Part shown: positions 1-4,954 of the stretch, piece after piece
Position numbering within the stretch: the first letter of the stretch is position 1
How the letters are laid out: each line of letters starts with the position of its first letter
Source: Chersky-806 sp036502405
GTDB taxonomy: Bacteria > Actinomycetota > Acidimicrobiia > IMCC26256 > JAENVU01
Length of the DNA: 5,301 nucleotides
NCBI GenBank assembly: GCA_036502405.1
Contig: DASXYP010000037.1
Span: 1-5,301 of the forward strand
Reading direction: 5' to 3'
Notes under the pieces: generated by a model
Database searches by the model: none
Seen by the model: only the letters and a program-made list of their open reading frames with translations
Told to the model about the DNA's origin: nothing
Made by a program: the position numbers and the translations under genes

Positions 1-841
1 GCGCTCGCTGCGCCGCCGCCGGGTCCAGGCAGGAGCGGCGGACCTCGCCGGGCCGGGCCGGCGCGGAGCGGGTGGACAGCCCGAGGCGTGCTGCCAGCCG
101 CGACAGCGAGGTCTCGCGCCCCGTCGACACGTTGAGCGTGCCCTCGGCGCTCGAGCGACCGGCCGCCCGGAAGGCCGCGACGACGTCCCCGACGTAGATG
201 AAGTCGCGCGTCTGCTCGCCGTCCCCGAAGATCGTCGCGGCCCTGCTCTCGGCGGCCAGCGCGCAGAAGATGGCGATGACGCCGGCCTCGCCGTGGGGAT
301 CCTGGCGGGGCCCGTAGACGTTGGACATCCGCAGCGACAAGGTCGACAGCCCGTAGAGCTCGCGGAAGAGCCGCATGTAGCTCTCGGCCGCCGCCTTCGA
401 AGCGCCGTAGGGCGAGAGCGGCGACACCCTCGTCGCCTCGGTGATCGGCACCTCCGGAGGGTCGCCGTACACGCCCGCGGTGGAGGCCAGCACGACGCGC
501 CCCACGCCGGCCTCGCGGGCGGCCTCGAGGATCGCCGCGGTCCCGCCCAGGTTCACGCGGGCGTCGGTCGACGGGTCGCGCACCGAGCGCCGGACATCGA
601 TCTGCGCCGCCAGGTGGTAGACGGCCTCCGGCCGCACCGCGGTGAGGATCCGGACCATGGCGGTCACGTCGGCGACATCCCCCTGAATGAGCTCCAGCCC
701 GCGAGCCAGGGCCGGTTCGAGGTTGTGCACGTGCCCACGCTGCAGGTGGTCGATCACCGTGACGCGGTCGCCGGCCGCGAGCAGCGCATCCGCCAGGTGC
801 GACCCCACGAACCCAGCGCCACCCGTCACCACCGCCCGCAT
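1..841 (-). CDS. NAD-dependent epimerase/dehydratase, UDP-glucose 4-epimerase-like (3' end off the window)
   Basis: This is an extended short-chain dehydrogenase/reductase, a cytosolic enzyme that acts on nucleotide sugars with bound NAD(+). The first 280 residues are visible; the last part of the sugar-binding domain lies beyond base 1. The ATG is the complement of 839-841. Seen in the translation: the Rossmann motif TGGAGFVG at residues 6-13, an acidic D31 closing beta-2 (NAD preference), HLAAQ after beta-4, S120-T121 and YGASK at 145-149 (the Ser/Tyr/Lys catalytic set, spaced as in GalE), NVYGPRQ at 174-180, and RDFIYVGDV around 212-220. The late RPGEVRRSCLDP stretch is also typical of GalE-like proteins. 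UDP-glucose/galactose epimerisation is the best guess, but related epimerases and dehydratases share all these motifs. No good Shine-Dalgarno precedes the ATG. The LysR gene lies 116 bp upstream on the same strand, so co-transcription is possible; I see no functional link. Confidence 0.93.
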   Translation of the reverse strand, partial: MRAVVTGGAGFVGSHLADALLAAGDRVTVIDHLQRGHVHNLEPALARGLELIQGDVADVTAMVRILTAVRPEAVYHLAAQIDVRRSVRDPSTDARVNLGGTAAILEAAREAGVGRVVLASTAGVYGDPPEVPITEATRVSPLSPYGASKAAAESYMRLFRELYGLSTLSLRMSNVYGPRQDPHGEAGVIAIFCALAAESRAATIFGDGEQTRDFIYVGDVVAAFRAAGRSSAEGTLNVSTGRETSLSRLAARLGLSTRSAPARPGEVRRSCLDPAAAQRA

Positions 842-879
842 CGGAGACCCATCGTGACGGCAATGGGCTGGCGGGACAA

Positions 880-910
880 GATGCCTGCGGAGATCGGGTG
901 TCGCGGCATC
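880..910 (-). terminator. Bulged stem-loop between the LysR gene and the epimerase gene
   Basis: GATGCC (880-885) pairs with GGCATC (905-910). After a one-base bulge at 886 the stem continues as GCG (887-889) with CGC (902-904), giving nine pairs around a 12-nt loop. On the minus strand it follows the LysR stop by about 47 nt and precedes TTGTCCC, which is not a proper U-tract. It could be a weak or factor-assisted terminator, or a leader structure of the epimerase transcript. Assignment is tentative. Confidence 0.3.
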
Positions 911-957
911 CCTCTTGCGCGCGTGACGTGGCTTCGTCGGCAGTACATACACCCGCA

Positions 958-1905
958 CTACGGCGCGAGGCGCGTCGACGGCGCCGGGAGGCGCGCGACC
1001 TCGCCACGGTGGGGGTCATGCCGCGGCGCCCACCAGGCGGTGCCTGGTCGTACGTGCAGTCCCGCCGCGCCCGCGAGCGCCCTCGCCTCCTCGCGGAGGG
1101 CGCGTACGGCGGGGCGGTCGTCGTCGGCTCGGGTCACCAGCGACCAGCACCAGAGCGGGGTGGGGTCACCGACCTCACGGATCCGCAGACCGGCCGGCAG
1201 CGGTGCGCCGTGGCGCTTGGGTGACTCGAGCACTGGTTTCCCGATGCGCCGGCAACGATCGTGGAACCCCTGGCCCGCGATGCCACCGTCGTCGATGTGC
1301 ACGACGCGTGCGCCCGCCGCTTCGGCGAACTCGTTGGCGTAGCGGTTCCAGGCGTCCCATGAGGTCAGGTCGGCGTCGACCAGGACGCGGAGCGTCGAGG
1401 CCGGCACCGCGCCGGTGTCGGACGAGACGGGTGCCACGGCGTGCAGCGGCTCGGGCCAGAGCAGTTGCAGGTCCAGCCGCGCCTCGGGAGCGGAGGCCCA
1501 CGCGATCGCGGCGTCCAAGCGGCCATCGGCGACGCGCCCGATCTGGACGTGGCTCGGCATCACCCACTCGTCGACGCGGACATCGGACTGGATCGACGCC
1601 ACGAGCTGGTCGGGCAGCCAGCTCACGTAGCCCACTCGCAGCGGGCCGGTCGTGCCCGCGATCCGGCGCTGGGTGCCCGCGGCGAGGGCGAGCATCTCGC
1701 GCGCATCGGGCAGCAGTTGGCGCCCGGCCGCGGTGAGCGCGACGTGCCGGCGGTCGCGCTCGAAGAGCTCCGCGCCCACGCTGCGTTCCAGGGACTTGAT
1801 CTGTTGCGACAACGACGGGGCCGCGATGTGCAGGCGCTGCGCGGCGCGCCCGAAGTGGAGCTCCTCGGCGACTGCGACGAAATAACGCAGCTGGCGCAGT
1901 TCCAC
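958..1905 (-). CDS. LysR-family transcriptional regulator
   Basis: A 315-residue DNA-binding regulator, the usual length for the LysR family. Seen: the canonical start MELRQLRYFVAVAEELHFGR, a winged helix-turn-helix with the recognition segment around residues 20-40 (AAQRLHIAAPSLSQQIKSLE), then LFERDRRHVALTAAG in the wing and a linker helix to about residue 85. A periplasmic-binding-protein-like effector domain begins around residue 89 (GPLRVGYVS). The start is GTG (complement of 1903-1905), chosen because the conserved N-terminus begins exactly there; no clear Shine-Dalgarno precedes it. The gene is divergent from the VOC and MIase/DUF3237 pair, 151 bp away. LysR regulators typically control the divergent neighbour with a small-molecule co-inducer, so this protein probably regulates that pair and itself. 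Regulators of this family also control muconolactone isomerase genes in classical beta-ketoadipate clusters (established), which fits the neighbour's domain. The inducer is unknown. Confidence 0.95.
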   Translation of the reverse strand: MELRQLRYFVAVAEELHFGRAAQRLHIAAPSLSQQIKSLERSVGAELFERDRRHVALTAAGRQLLPDAREMLALAAGTQRRIAGTTGPLRVGYVSWLPDQLVASIQSDVRVDEWVMPSHVQIGRVADGRLDAAIAWASAPEARLDLQLLWPEPLHAVAPVSSDTGAVPASTLRVLVDADLTSWDAWNRYANEFAEAAGARVVHIDDGGIAGQGFHDRCRRIGKPVLESPKRHGAPLPAGLRIREVGDPTPLWCWSLVTRADDDRPAVRALREEARALAGAAGLHVRPGTAWWAPRHDPHRGEVARLPAPSTRLAP

Positions 1906-1913
1906 GCGAAATC

Positions 1914-1927
1914 CGGTTGGCCGACCG
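1914..1927. promoter_or_regulatory. Near-palindrome just upstream of the LysR start (possible operator)
   Basis: The 14-mer CGGTTGGCCGACCG is a dyad with one mismatched pair (T1918 against G1923). It sits 8 bp upstream of the LysR start codon, where a bound protein would block transcription or translation of the regulator. Autorepression is common in this family, but the site lacks an obvious T-N11-A LysR box. Role is inference. Confidence 0.3.
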
Positions 1928-1933
1928 TGTGAG

Positions 1934-1949
1934 TCAGCGCCTATCAGCG
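1934..1949. repeat. Direct repeat TCAGCG x2, spaced 10 bp, in the divergent intergenic region
   Basis: TCAGCG occurs at 1934-1939 and 1944-1949, one helical turn apart, and the block is framed by GTCA (1933-1936) and TGAC (1950-1953). This phasing would place two protein subunits on the same DNA face. The repeats are short, so chance is possible. Confidence 0.25.
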
Positions 1950-1988
1950 TGACCTCGTTGGTCGTGGAGATGGACGCCGGCCTCGTCC

Positions 1989-2017
1989 ACCATCCCCGGC
2001 ACGTCGTCGCATGTCAA
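1989..2017 (-). promoter_or_regulatory. Possible promoter for the LysR gene
   Basis: On the minus strand a perfect TTGACA -35 element (complement of 2012-2017) is followed after 17 bp by GATGGT (complement of 1989-1994), a poor -10 element. Transcription would begin near 1982 and leave a leader of about 77 nt containing the TCAGCG repeat and the 1914-1927 dyad. The perfect -35 and spacing support it; the weak -10 argues against. Confidence 0.3.
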
Positions 2018-2044
2018 CCGGATCCTGCCGCGCGATAACCCACC

Positions 2045-2050
2045 AAGGAG
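2045..2050 (+). promoter_or_regulatory. Ribosome binding site of the VOC gene
   Basis: AAGGAG lies 6 nt before the ATG at 2057. It supports this start over the internal ATG at 2114, where many family members begin. Confidence 0.75.
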
Positions 2051-2056
2051 ATCGAC

Positions 2057-2536
2057 ATGAGCACCACCGAAGCACAGACCGCGAGCCCCGAGCCGACCGT
2101 CGGGCAGGTCGACATGAAGCTCGAGGTCGACACCATCCCCGTGTCCGACGTCGACCGGGCCAAGCAGTTCTACGAGCGCCTGGGTTGGAGGCTCGACGAC
2201 GACGTCGCCCCGCTCGACGGGCTTCGCATCGTCCAGTTCACGCCCCCGGGCTCAGCGACCTCGATCAACTTCGGCACGGGACTCACCGCGGCCGCGCCGG
2301 GCTCGGCCCTGGCGGGGCTCGTCGTCTCGGACGTCGAAGCGGCCCATGACGAGATCGTCGGCCGTGGCATCGACGCGAGCGACGTGTGGCACGGCCCGCC
2401 GTTCCCCGTCGAGGCCCGGCGGCCCGGCGTCGATCCCGAGCGCACGAGCTACGGGTCGTTCTTCTCCATCAGCGATCCCGACGGCAACACGTGGATCGTC
2501 CAGGAGGTCACGACGCGGCTCCCCGGCCGTTCGTGA
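2057..2536 (+). CDS. VOC-superfamily (glyoxalase/bleomycin resistance/dioxygenase fold) protein
   Basis: A 159-residue soluble protein of the vicinal oxygen chelate fold, with two beta-alpha-beta-beta-beta modules. Module one starts at MKLEVDTIPVSDVDRAKQFY (20-39) followed by ERLGWRLDDD and VQFTPPGSATSINFG (59-73). Module two starts at LAGLVVSDVEAAHDEIVGRG (85-104) and ends with SISDPDGNTWIVQEV (137-151). The fold is used for glyoxalases, extradiol dioxygenases, epimerases and drug-binding proteins. The C-terminal Glu (E150) sits where a metal ligand is often found, but the first-strand His/Gln of glyoxalase I is absent (VDTIPV), so a glyoxalase I activity is not supported. The N-terminal 19 residues are hydrophilic and outside the fold. 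Its stop codon overlaps the start of the next gene as GTGA, which indicates translational coupling and a shared process. Substrate unknown. Confidence 0.93.
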   Translation: MSTTEAQTASPEPTVGQVDMKLEVDTIPVSDVDRAKQFYERLGWRLDDDVAPLDGLRIVQFTPPGSATSINFGTGLTAAAPGSALAGLVVSDVEAAHDEIVGRGIDASDVWHGPPFPVEARRPGVDPERTSYGSFFSISDPDGNTWIVQEVTTRLPGRS

Positions 2537-3306
2537 CCGTGGACTTCCTGGTCGAGTTCGAGATCGAGGTTCCGGTGGGGGCATCGGAGACGGACGTCAC
2601 CGATCGCGAGCGCGCGGAGGCGGTCGCCGCGGAGAAGCTGGTGGATGACGGCCACCTCCTGCGGGTGTGGCGGCGGCCGCTTCCGTCCGGCGAGACGAGC
2701 GTGCTCGGCCTCTACCGCGCCGTCAGCGAGACGGAGCTCGGCCGGCTGCTGGACGCGCTTCCGCTCCGCGACTGGATGACGGTCACCGTCACGCCGCTCG
2801 GTCCGCATCCCAACGACCCGGCGAACGGGCAGGTACGTGCCGGCCTGCCCGCGCCGCGGCTGACGCCCGCCTACCGCCTGGACGCGACGCTCGGCGAGCC
2901 GCTCGACCTGGGGGAGACCGCCCAGGGCCGGCGACGGATCGTGCCGCTCACCGGTGGGTCGTTCAGCGGCGCCCGGGTGAGCGGCACGCTCGTGCCGGGC
3001 GTGAGTGCCGACTGGCAGACGATCCTGCCCGACGGCGCGGCGCTGGGCGACATCCGCTACACGCTGCGCACGGACGAGGGCGAGCTGCTCTCCGTCCGCT
3101 CGCGCGGCGTGCGGCACGGCCCCGCCGACGTCCTCGCCCGCCTCGCCCGCCGCGAGGACGTCGACCCCGGCGAGTACACGTTCCGCACCTCGACCCGGAT
3201 CGAGACCGCGTCCCCGCGCCTCGACTGGCTCAACAAGGGCGTGTTCATCGCCGTCGCCGCCCGGGCTCCCGCGGGCGTGATCTACGACACGTACCTCGTC
3301 GCCTAG
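2533..3306 (+). CDS. Two-domain protein: muconolactone isomerase-like domain fused to DUF3237
   Basis: A 257-residue protein with two recognisable domains. Residues 1-96 match the muconolactone delta-isomerase family (small ferredoxin-like fold): FLVEFEIEVP near the start, LLRVWRRP at 42-49, GLYRAVSETELGRLLDALPL at 59-78, and the hallmark ending WMTVTVTPLGPHPND (81-95). Residues about 105-257 are a complete DUF3237 domain: APAYRL-type first strand, LGETAQGRRRIVPLTGGSFSG, PGVSADWQTILPDG, YTLRTDEGELLSVRSRGVRHGP and a YTFRTSTRIETASPRLDWLN segment. Classical CatC isomerases are stand-alone proteins of about 90-100 residues, so this is a fusion. The isomerase domain in beta-ketoadipate pathways converts muconolactone to 3-oxoadipate enol-lactone; whether it does so here is not known, and no cat or pca neighbours are visible. 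The start is GTG 2533, which overlaps the VOC stop as GTGA; GTG 2539 is an equally good alternative, giving MDFLVEFE. No nearby Shine-Dalgarno fits, consistent with coupled translation. Confidence 0.92.
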   Translation: MTVDFLVEFEIEVPVGASETDVTDRERAEAVAAEKLVDDGHLLRVWRRPLPSGETSVLGLYRAVSETELGRLLDALPLRDWMTVTVTPLGPHPNDPANGQVRAGLPAPRLTPAYRLDATLGEPLDLGETAQGRRRIVPLTGGSFSGARVSGTLVPGVSADWQTILPDGAALGDIRYTLRTDEGELLSVRSRGVRHGPADVLARLARREDVDPGEYTFRTSTRIETASPRLDWLNKGVFIAVAARAPAGVIYDTYLVA

Positions 3307-3381
3307 GGCTTGCGCAGGCCGATCGATTGCAAGACGCTCCGGAGGCGCGAACGCACGCGTCGAGCACGGATCGGAGCGGCG

Positions 3382-4353
3382 ATGAAGGTAAGCATCGGCA
3401 CCTTCAACCTCAACAACCTCTTCTCGCGCTTCGACTTCACCGCTGATCTCTCGACCGCGAAGGAGGGCGACGTCAAGGTCGAGCAGCGCACCGCGTTCTC
3501 CTTCGACGATCCGAGCGGCTTCAAGCTCCGCAGCTATCAGGGGCGACTGGTGAAGGGCAAGTCAGACGCCGACCGAAAGTTGATCGCCGGCCGGATCAAG
3601 CGCATGGACCTCGACGTGCTCGCCGTGCAGGAGGTCGAGGACATCGACACCCTCCGTCAGTTCGTGCGCGACGACCTCGGGGGCATGTACCGCCACGCCG
3701 TGCTCATCGAGGGCAACGACCCACGCCTGATCGACGTGGGCCTGATCTCGAAACTGCCGATCGGCGGCGTGACCTCCTGGCAGCACACCCCCGATCCGGA
3801 CCATCCGGGCCAGCCCGTCTTCTCGCGCGACCTGCTGCAGGTGGAGATCCTCAGCGCCGACCGGCGCCGGCGTCTGTTCACGGTCTTCAACAACCACCTC
3901 AAGAGTCACTTCGTCCCCTTCACCGCGGCAGACCCAGCTGCCGAGCAGCTCCGCGCCGACGAGCTGCGCGGGCGCCAGTGCGAGGTCGCGGCCGCCATCA
4001 TCGCCGCCGAGACGCGTCCCAACAGCAGCTTCGTCGTGGTGGGCGACATGAACGACCCGCCCGACTCGCCGTTCCTCGCGCCGCTGGTGAGCACGGATCG
4101 GCTCGAGCTCTCGTCCGCGCTCACCGACGCCGAAGAGACCCGTCCCGGACCAGGCAGCCCACCGCCCCCCGACAGCGCATGGACCGAGCGCTTCAAGCCC
4201 TCGGGCAAACCGGCGATCTACACCCTCATGGATCAGGTGTGGCTCAGCGGCGCGCTGGCGGCCAAGAAGACCGCCGCCTTCATCGAGCGCCGAACCAAGG
4301 TCGGGGGCGACGGCACAGATCACGATCCCGCATGGGTCGTGCTCGATCTCTGA
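3382..4353 (+). CDS. Endonuclease/exonuclease/phosphatase (EEP, DNase I-like fold) family protein
   Basis: A 323-residue metal-dependent phosphodiesterase of the EEP superfamily, which hydrolyses phosphodiester or phosphoester bonds in nucleic acids, lipids or inositol phosphates. Motifs in order: IGTFNLNNLFSRFDF (5-19, strand 1 with the conserved Asn), AVQEVED (81-87, E84 as Mg ligand), DVGLISKLPI (118-127), VFNNHLKSHF (168-177, catalytic His), VVVGDMNDPPDSP (218-230, the GDxN catalytic pair), DQVWLS (284-289) and GTDHDPAWV (311-319, the terminal catalytic Asp-His). All expected catalytic residues are present, so it should be active. There is no signal peptide, implying action inside the cell. 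ATG 3382 is chosen because GGAG (3373-3376) lies 5 nt before it and the fold begins at once; upstream in-frame codons back to 3310 have no family character. A 75-bp gap separates it from the preceding gene, so operon membership is uncertain. The exact substrate is unknown. Confidence 0.93.
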   Translation: MKVSIGTFNLNNLFSRFDFTADLSTAKEGDVKVEQRTAFSFDDPSGFKLRSYQGRLVKGKSDADRKLIAGRIKRMDLDVLAVQEVEDIDTLRQFVRDDLGGMYRHAVLIEGNDPRLIDVGLISKLPIGGVTSWQHTPDPDHPGQPVFSRDLLQVEILSADRRRRLFTVFNNHLKSHFVPFTAADPAAEQLRADELRGRQCEVAAAIIAAETRPNSSFVVVGDMNDPPDSPFLAPLVSTDRLELSSALTDAEETRPGPGSPPPPDSAWTERFKPSGKPAIYTLMDQVWLSGALAAKKTAAFIERRTKVGGDGTDHDPAWVVLDL

Positions 4354-4365
4354 CGACGCCATCGC

Positions 4366-4406
4366 CCACCCGGGCAACGACCGGTCAGCGAGATCACACC
4401 GGGTGG
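4366..4406 (+). terminator. Inverted repeat downstream of the EEP gene (candidate terminator)
   Basis: CCACCCGG (4366-4373) is perfectly complementary to CCGGGTGG (4399-4406), with a 25-nt loop. It begins 12 bp after the EEP stop codon. No U-tract follows on either strand and the loop is long, so termination efficiency is doubtful. It could serve both converging directions. Confidence 0.3.
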
Positions 4407-4501
4407 CGCAACTCGGTGGGCAGGTAGATCGAGACGCACGCCGTGTCGCGAACCGACAGCAGATGCTCGACATCGGCGTGGGTCGGGATGTCGGTATGCA
4501 T
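4394..4501 (-). pseudogene. Truncated 5' stub resembling the N-terminus of a baeRF-like protein
   Basis: On the minus strand an ATG (complement of 4499-4501) opens 35 codons ending at a TGA (complement of 4394-4396). The peptide reads MHTDIPTHADVEHLLSVRD followed by ACVSIYLPTE. From memory this matches the opening of actinobacterial proteins in the bacterial archaeo-eukaryotic release factor (baeRF) group, which start with a 'TDxPTRxDxExLL' helix and a 'CVSIYLPT' strand and continue for about 350 residues or more. Here homology stops right after LPT, so it can only be a decayed fragment. No Shine-Dalgarno precedes it; the DNA immediately upstream belongs to the integrase remnant on the other strand. 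The family assignment is tentative and rests on about 25 residues. Confidence 0.45.
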
Positions 4502-4505
4502 CAGA

Positions 4506-4652
4506 CGACCGCTGAAGGAGCTCATGGAGTACGTGGGGCACGCGGACCTGCAGATGGTGCAGCGACACACGAAGCTCCTGCCCCAGCCGGACGAGAGCAA
4601 TCCCGCCGAGAGGCTCAACGCCTACCTGCGGTCGATCAGTGCGGTCTACTGA
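4506..4652 (+). pseudogene. C-terminal remnant of a tyrosine recombinase (phage-type integrase)
   Basis: The reading frame from about 4506 to the TGA at 4650-4652 gives RPLKELMEYVGHADLQ followed by MVQRHTKLLPQPD and a tail AERLNAYLRS. This is the last ~47 residues of a site-specific tyrosine recombinase: the (V)PLKELMEwLGH box II region with the catalytic His of GH, then the segment that normally reads QTTQRYxKL. The nucleophilic Tyr position is His here (CAC at 4566-4568, one transition from TAC). The rest of the catalytic domain (Arg, Lys, HxxR) and the whole N-terminus are missing, and upstream codons in this frame are antisense to the neighbouring stub. Both facts mean no recombinase activity. 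It points toward the 3' end of the tRNA-Met gene 132 bp away, the usual place for an integrase beside its attachment site. Confidence 0.78.
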
Positions 4653-4655
4653 CCG

Positions 4656-4676
4656 GGTGGTCACCGAGGTGGTCAC
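4656..4676 (+). repeat. Direct repeat GGTGGTCAC x2 (period 12 bp)
   Basis: GGTGGTCAC is present at 4656-4664 and 4668-4676, starting 3 nt after the integrase remnant's stop codon. Short direct repeats in the gap between an integrase 3' end and its attachment site are often arm-type recombinase or excisionase sites; that role is inference here. Confidence 0.55.
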
Positions 4677-4689
4677 AACTGCACGACCT

Positions 4690-4730
4690 CAGTCCGTTCG
4701 TTGCGGGTCGTTGCGGGTCGGACTGGTTTT
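4690..4730 (+). repeat. Tandem 10-mer inside an inverted repeat, followed by TTTT
   Basis: TCGTTGCGGG is repeated in tandem at 4698-4707 and 4708-4717, followed by a partial third TCG. The block is enclosed by CAGTCCG (4690-4696) and its exact complement CGGACTG (4719-4725), and TTTT follows at 4727-4730. As RNA the plus strand could form a 7-bp stem with a 22-nt loop, a possible weak terminator for the former integrase. As DNA it could be a protein binding array. Confidence 0.5.
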
Positions 4731-4740
4731 ACCGCATCCG

Positions 4741-4772
4741 CGCAAAACGCCTGCAGGAGCACGGAAAACGGC
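4741..4772 (+). repeat. Imperfect direct repeat CGNAAAACGNC x2, spaced 21 bp
   Basis: CGCAAAACGCC (4741-4751) and CGGAAAACGGC (4762-4772) match at 9 of 11 positions and are offset by two helical turns. The A-rich cores stand out in this GC-rich DNA. They lie 12 bp from the tRNA 3' end, where arm-type or bending-protein sites of an attachment region would be expected. Confidence 0.4.
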
Positions 4773-4784
4773 CAACGAGGTCGA

Positions 4785-4858
4785 TGCCGGAGGAGGGACT
4801 CGAACCCCCGACACGCGGATTATGATTCCGCTGCTCTAACCGACTGAGCTACTCCGGC
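4785..4858 (-). tRNA. tRNA-Met (anticodon CAU), elongator type
   Basis: The minus strand folds into a full 74-nt cloverleaf. The acceptor stem is GCCGGAG/CTCCGGC (4858-4852 with 4792-4786) with discriminator A at 4785. The D arm is GCTC...GAGC, the anticodon stem GCGGA/TCCGC encloses the loop ATCATAA, giving anticodon CAT, and the T arm GGGGG-TTCGAGT-CCCTC has one G-U pair. The CCA end is not encoded (TCG follows). A paired G1-C72 and the absence of three G-C pairs at the base of the anticodon stem exclude initiator tRNA. A tRNA-Ile2 with lysidine also carries CAU in the gene and is not fully excluded. The 3' end faces the integrase remnant, so this gene is the likely attachment site. Confidence 0.96.
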
Positions 4859-4870
4859 CAGGGGCCGCGC

Positions 4871-4879
4871 AGGGTAGCA
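4871..4879 (-). promoter_or_regulatory. Possible extended -10 promoter element of the tRNA gene
   Basis: On the minus strand TGCTACCCT (complement of 4871-4879) fits an extended -10 (TGnTAnnnT). Transcription would begin a few bases before the mature tRNA 5' end at 4858. No recognisable -35 lies at the right distance. Confidence 0.3.
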
Positions 4880-4942
4880 CCGGGGCGGCCCAGCGCCGGG
4901 CGGCTCGGCGATGTCGCGAATGCATCGGATCGCGTCCCGGGT

Positions 4943-4948
4943 AGGAGG
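4943..4948 (+). promoter_or_regulatory. Ribosome binding site of the CsbD-like gene
   Basis: AGGAGG, a perfect anti-16S match, lies 6 nt before the ATG at 4955 and fixes this start, predicting strong translation. Confidence 0.8.
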
Positions 4949-4954
4949 GAGTGC

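Noticed and set aside
293..1342. Long plus-strand open frame of 349 codons
   Set aside because: It lies antisense to the epimerase and the LysR gene, both with clear family motifs. Its translation is Arg/His/Pro-rich low-complexity without any motif, as expected from an opposite strand of GC-rich coding DNA.
2114..2536. Alternative shorter start of the VOC protein at the ATG 2114
   Set aside because: The fold does begin here, but the upstream ATG at 2057 has a clear AAGGAG at proper distance. The longer form is preferred, not proven.
3307..3381. CTTGC/GCAAG inverted repeat and CTCCGGAG palindrome between the fusion gene and the EEP gene
   Set aside because: Arms of five bases with a 15-base loop and no T-run; an 8-bp palindrome alone is expected by chance in DNA this GC-rich.
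2667..3446. Plus-strand open frame of 259 codons overlapping the fusion gene
   Set aside because: An out-of-frame shadow of the MIase/DUF3237 gene; Arg/Ala/Pro-rich with no domain, and it runs across the true stop and next start.
3562..4473. Minus-strand open frame of 303 codons
   Set aside because: Antisense to the EEP gene, whose catalytic motifs are all intact; no recognisable motif on the minus strand.
4690..4730. CRISPR-like or hairpin terminator reading of the tandem 10-mer
   Set aside because: Only two short copies with no spacers, so not CRISPR. The 7-bp stem with a 22-nt loop and four Ts is too weak to call a definite terminator.
4403..4839. Plus-strand open frames ending in EEGLEPPTRGL and GGGTRTPDTRI
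   Set aside because: These peptides are the well-known translation of the antisense strand of a tRNA T-arm and anticodon arm. The tRNA-Met cloverleaf on the minus strand explains them.
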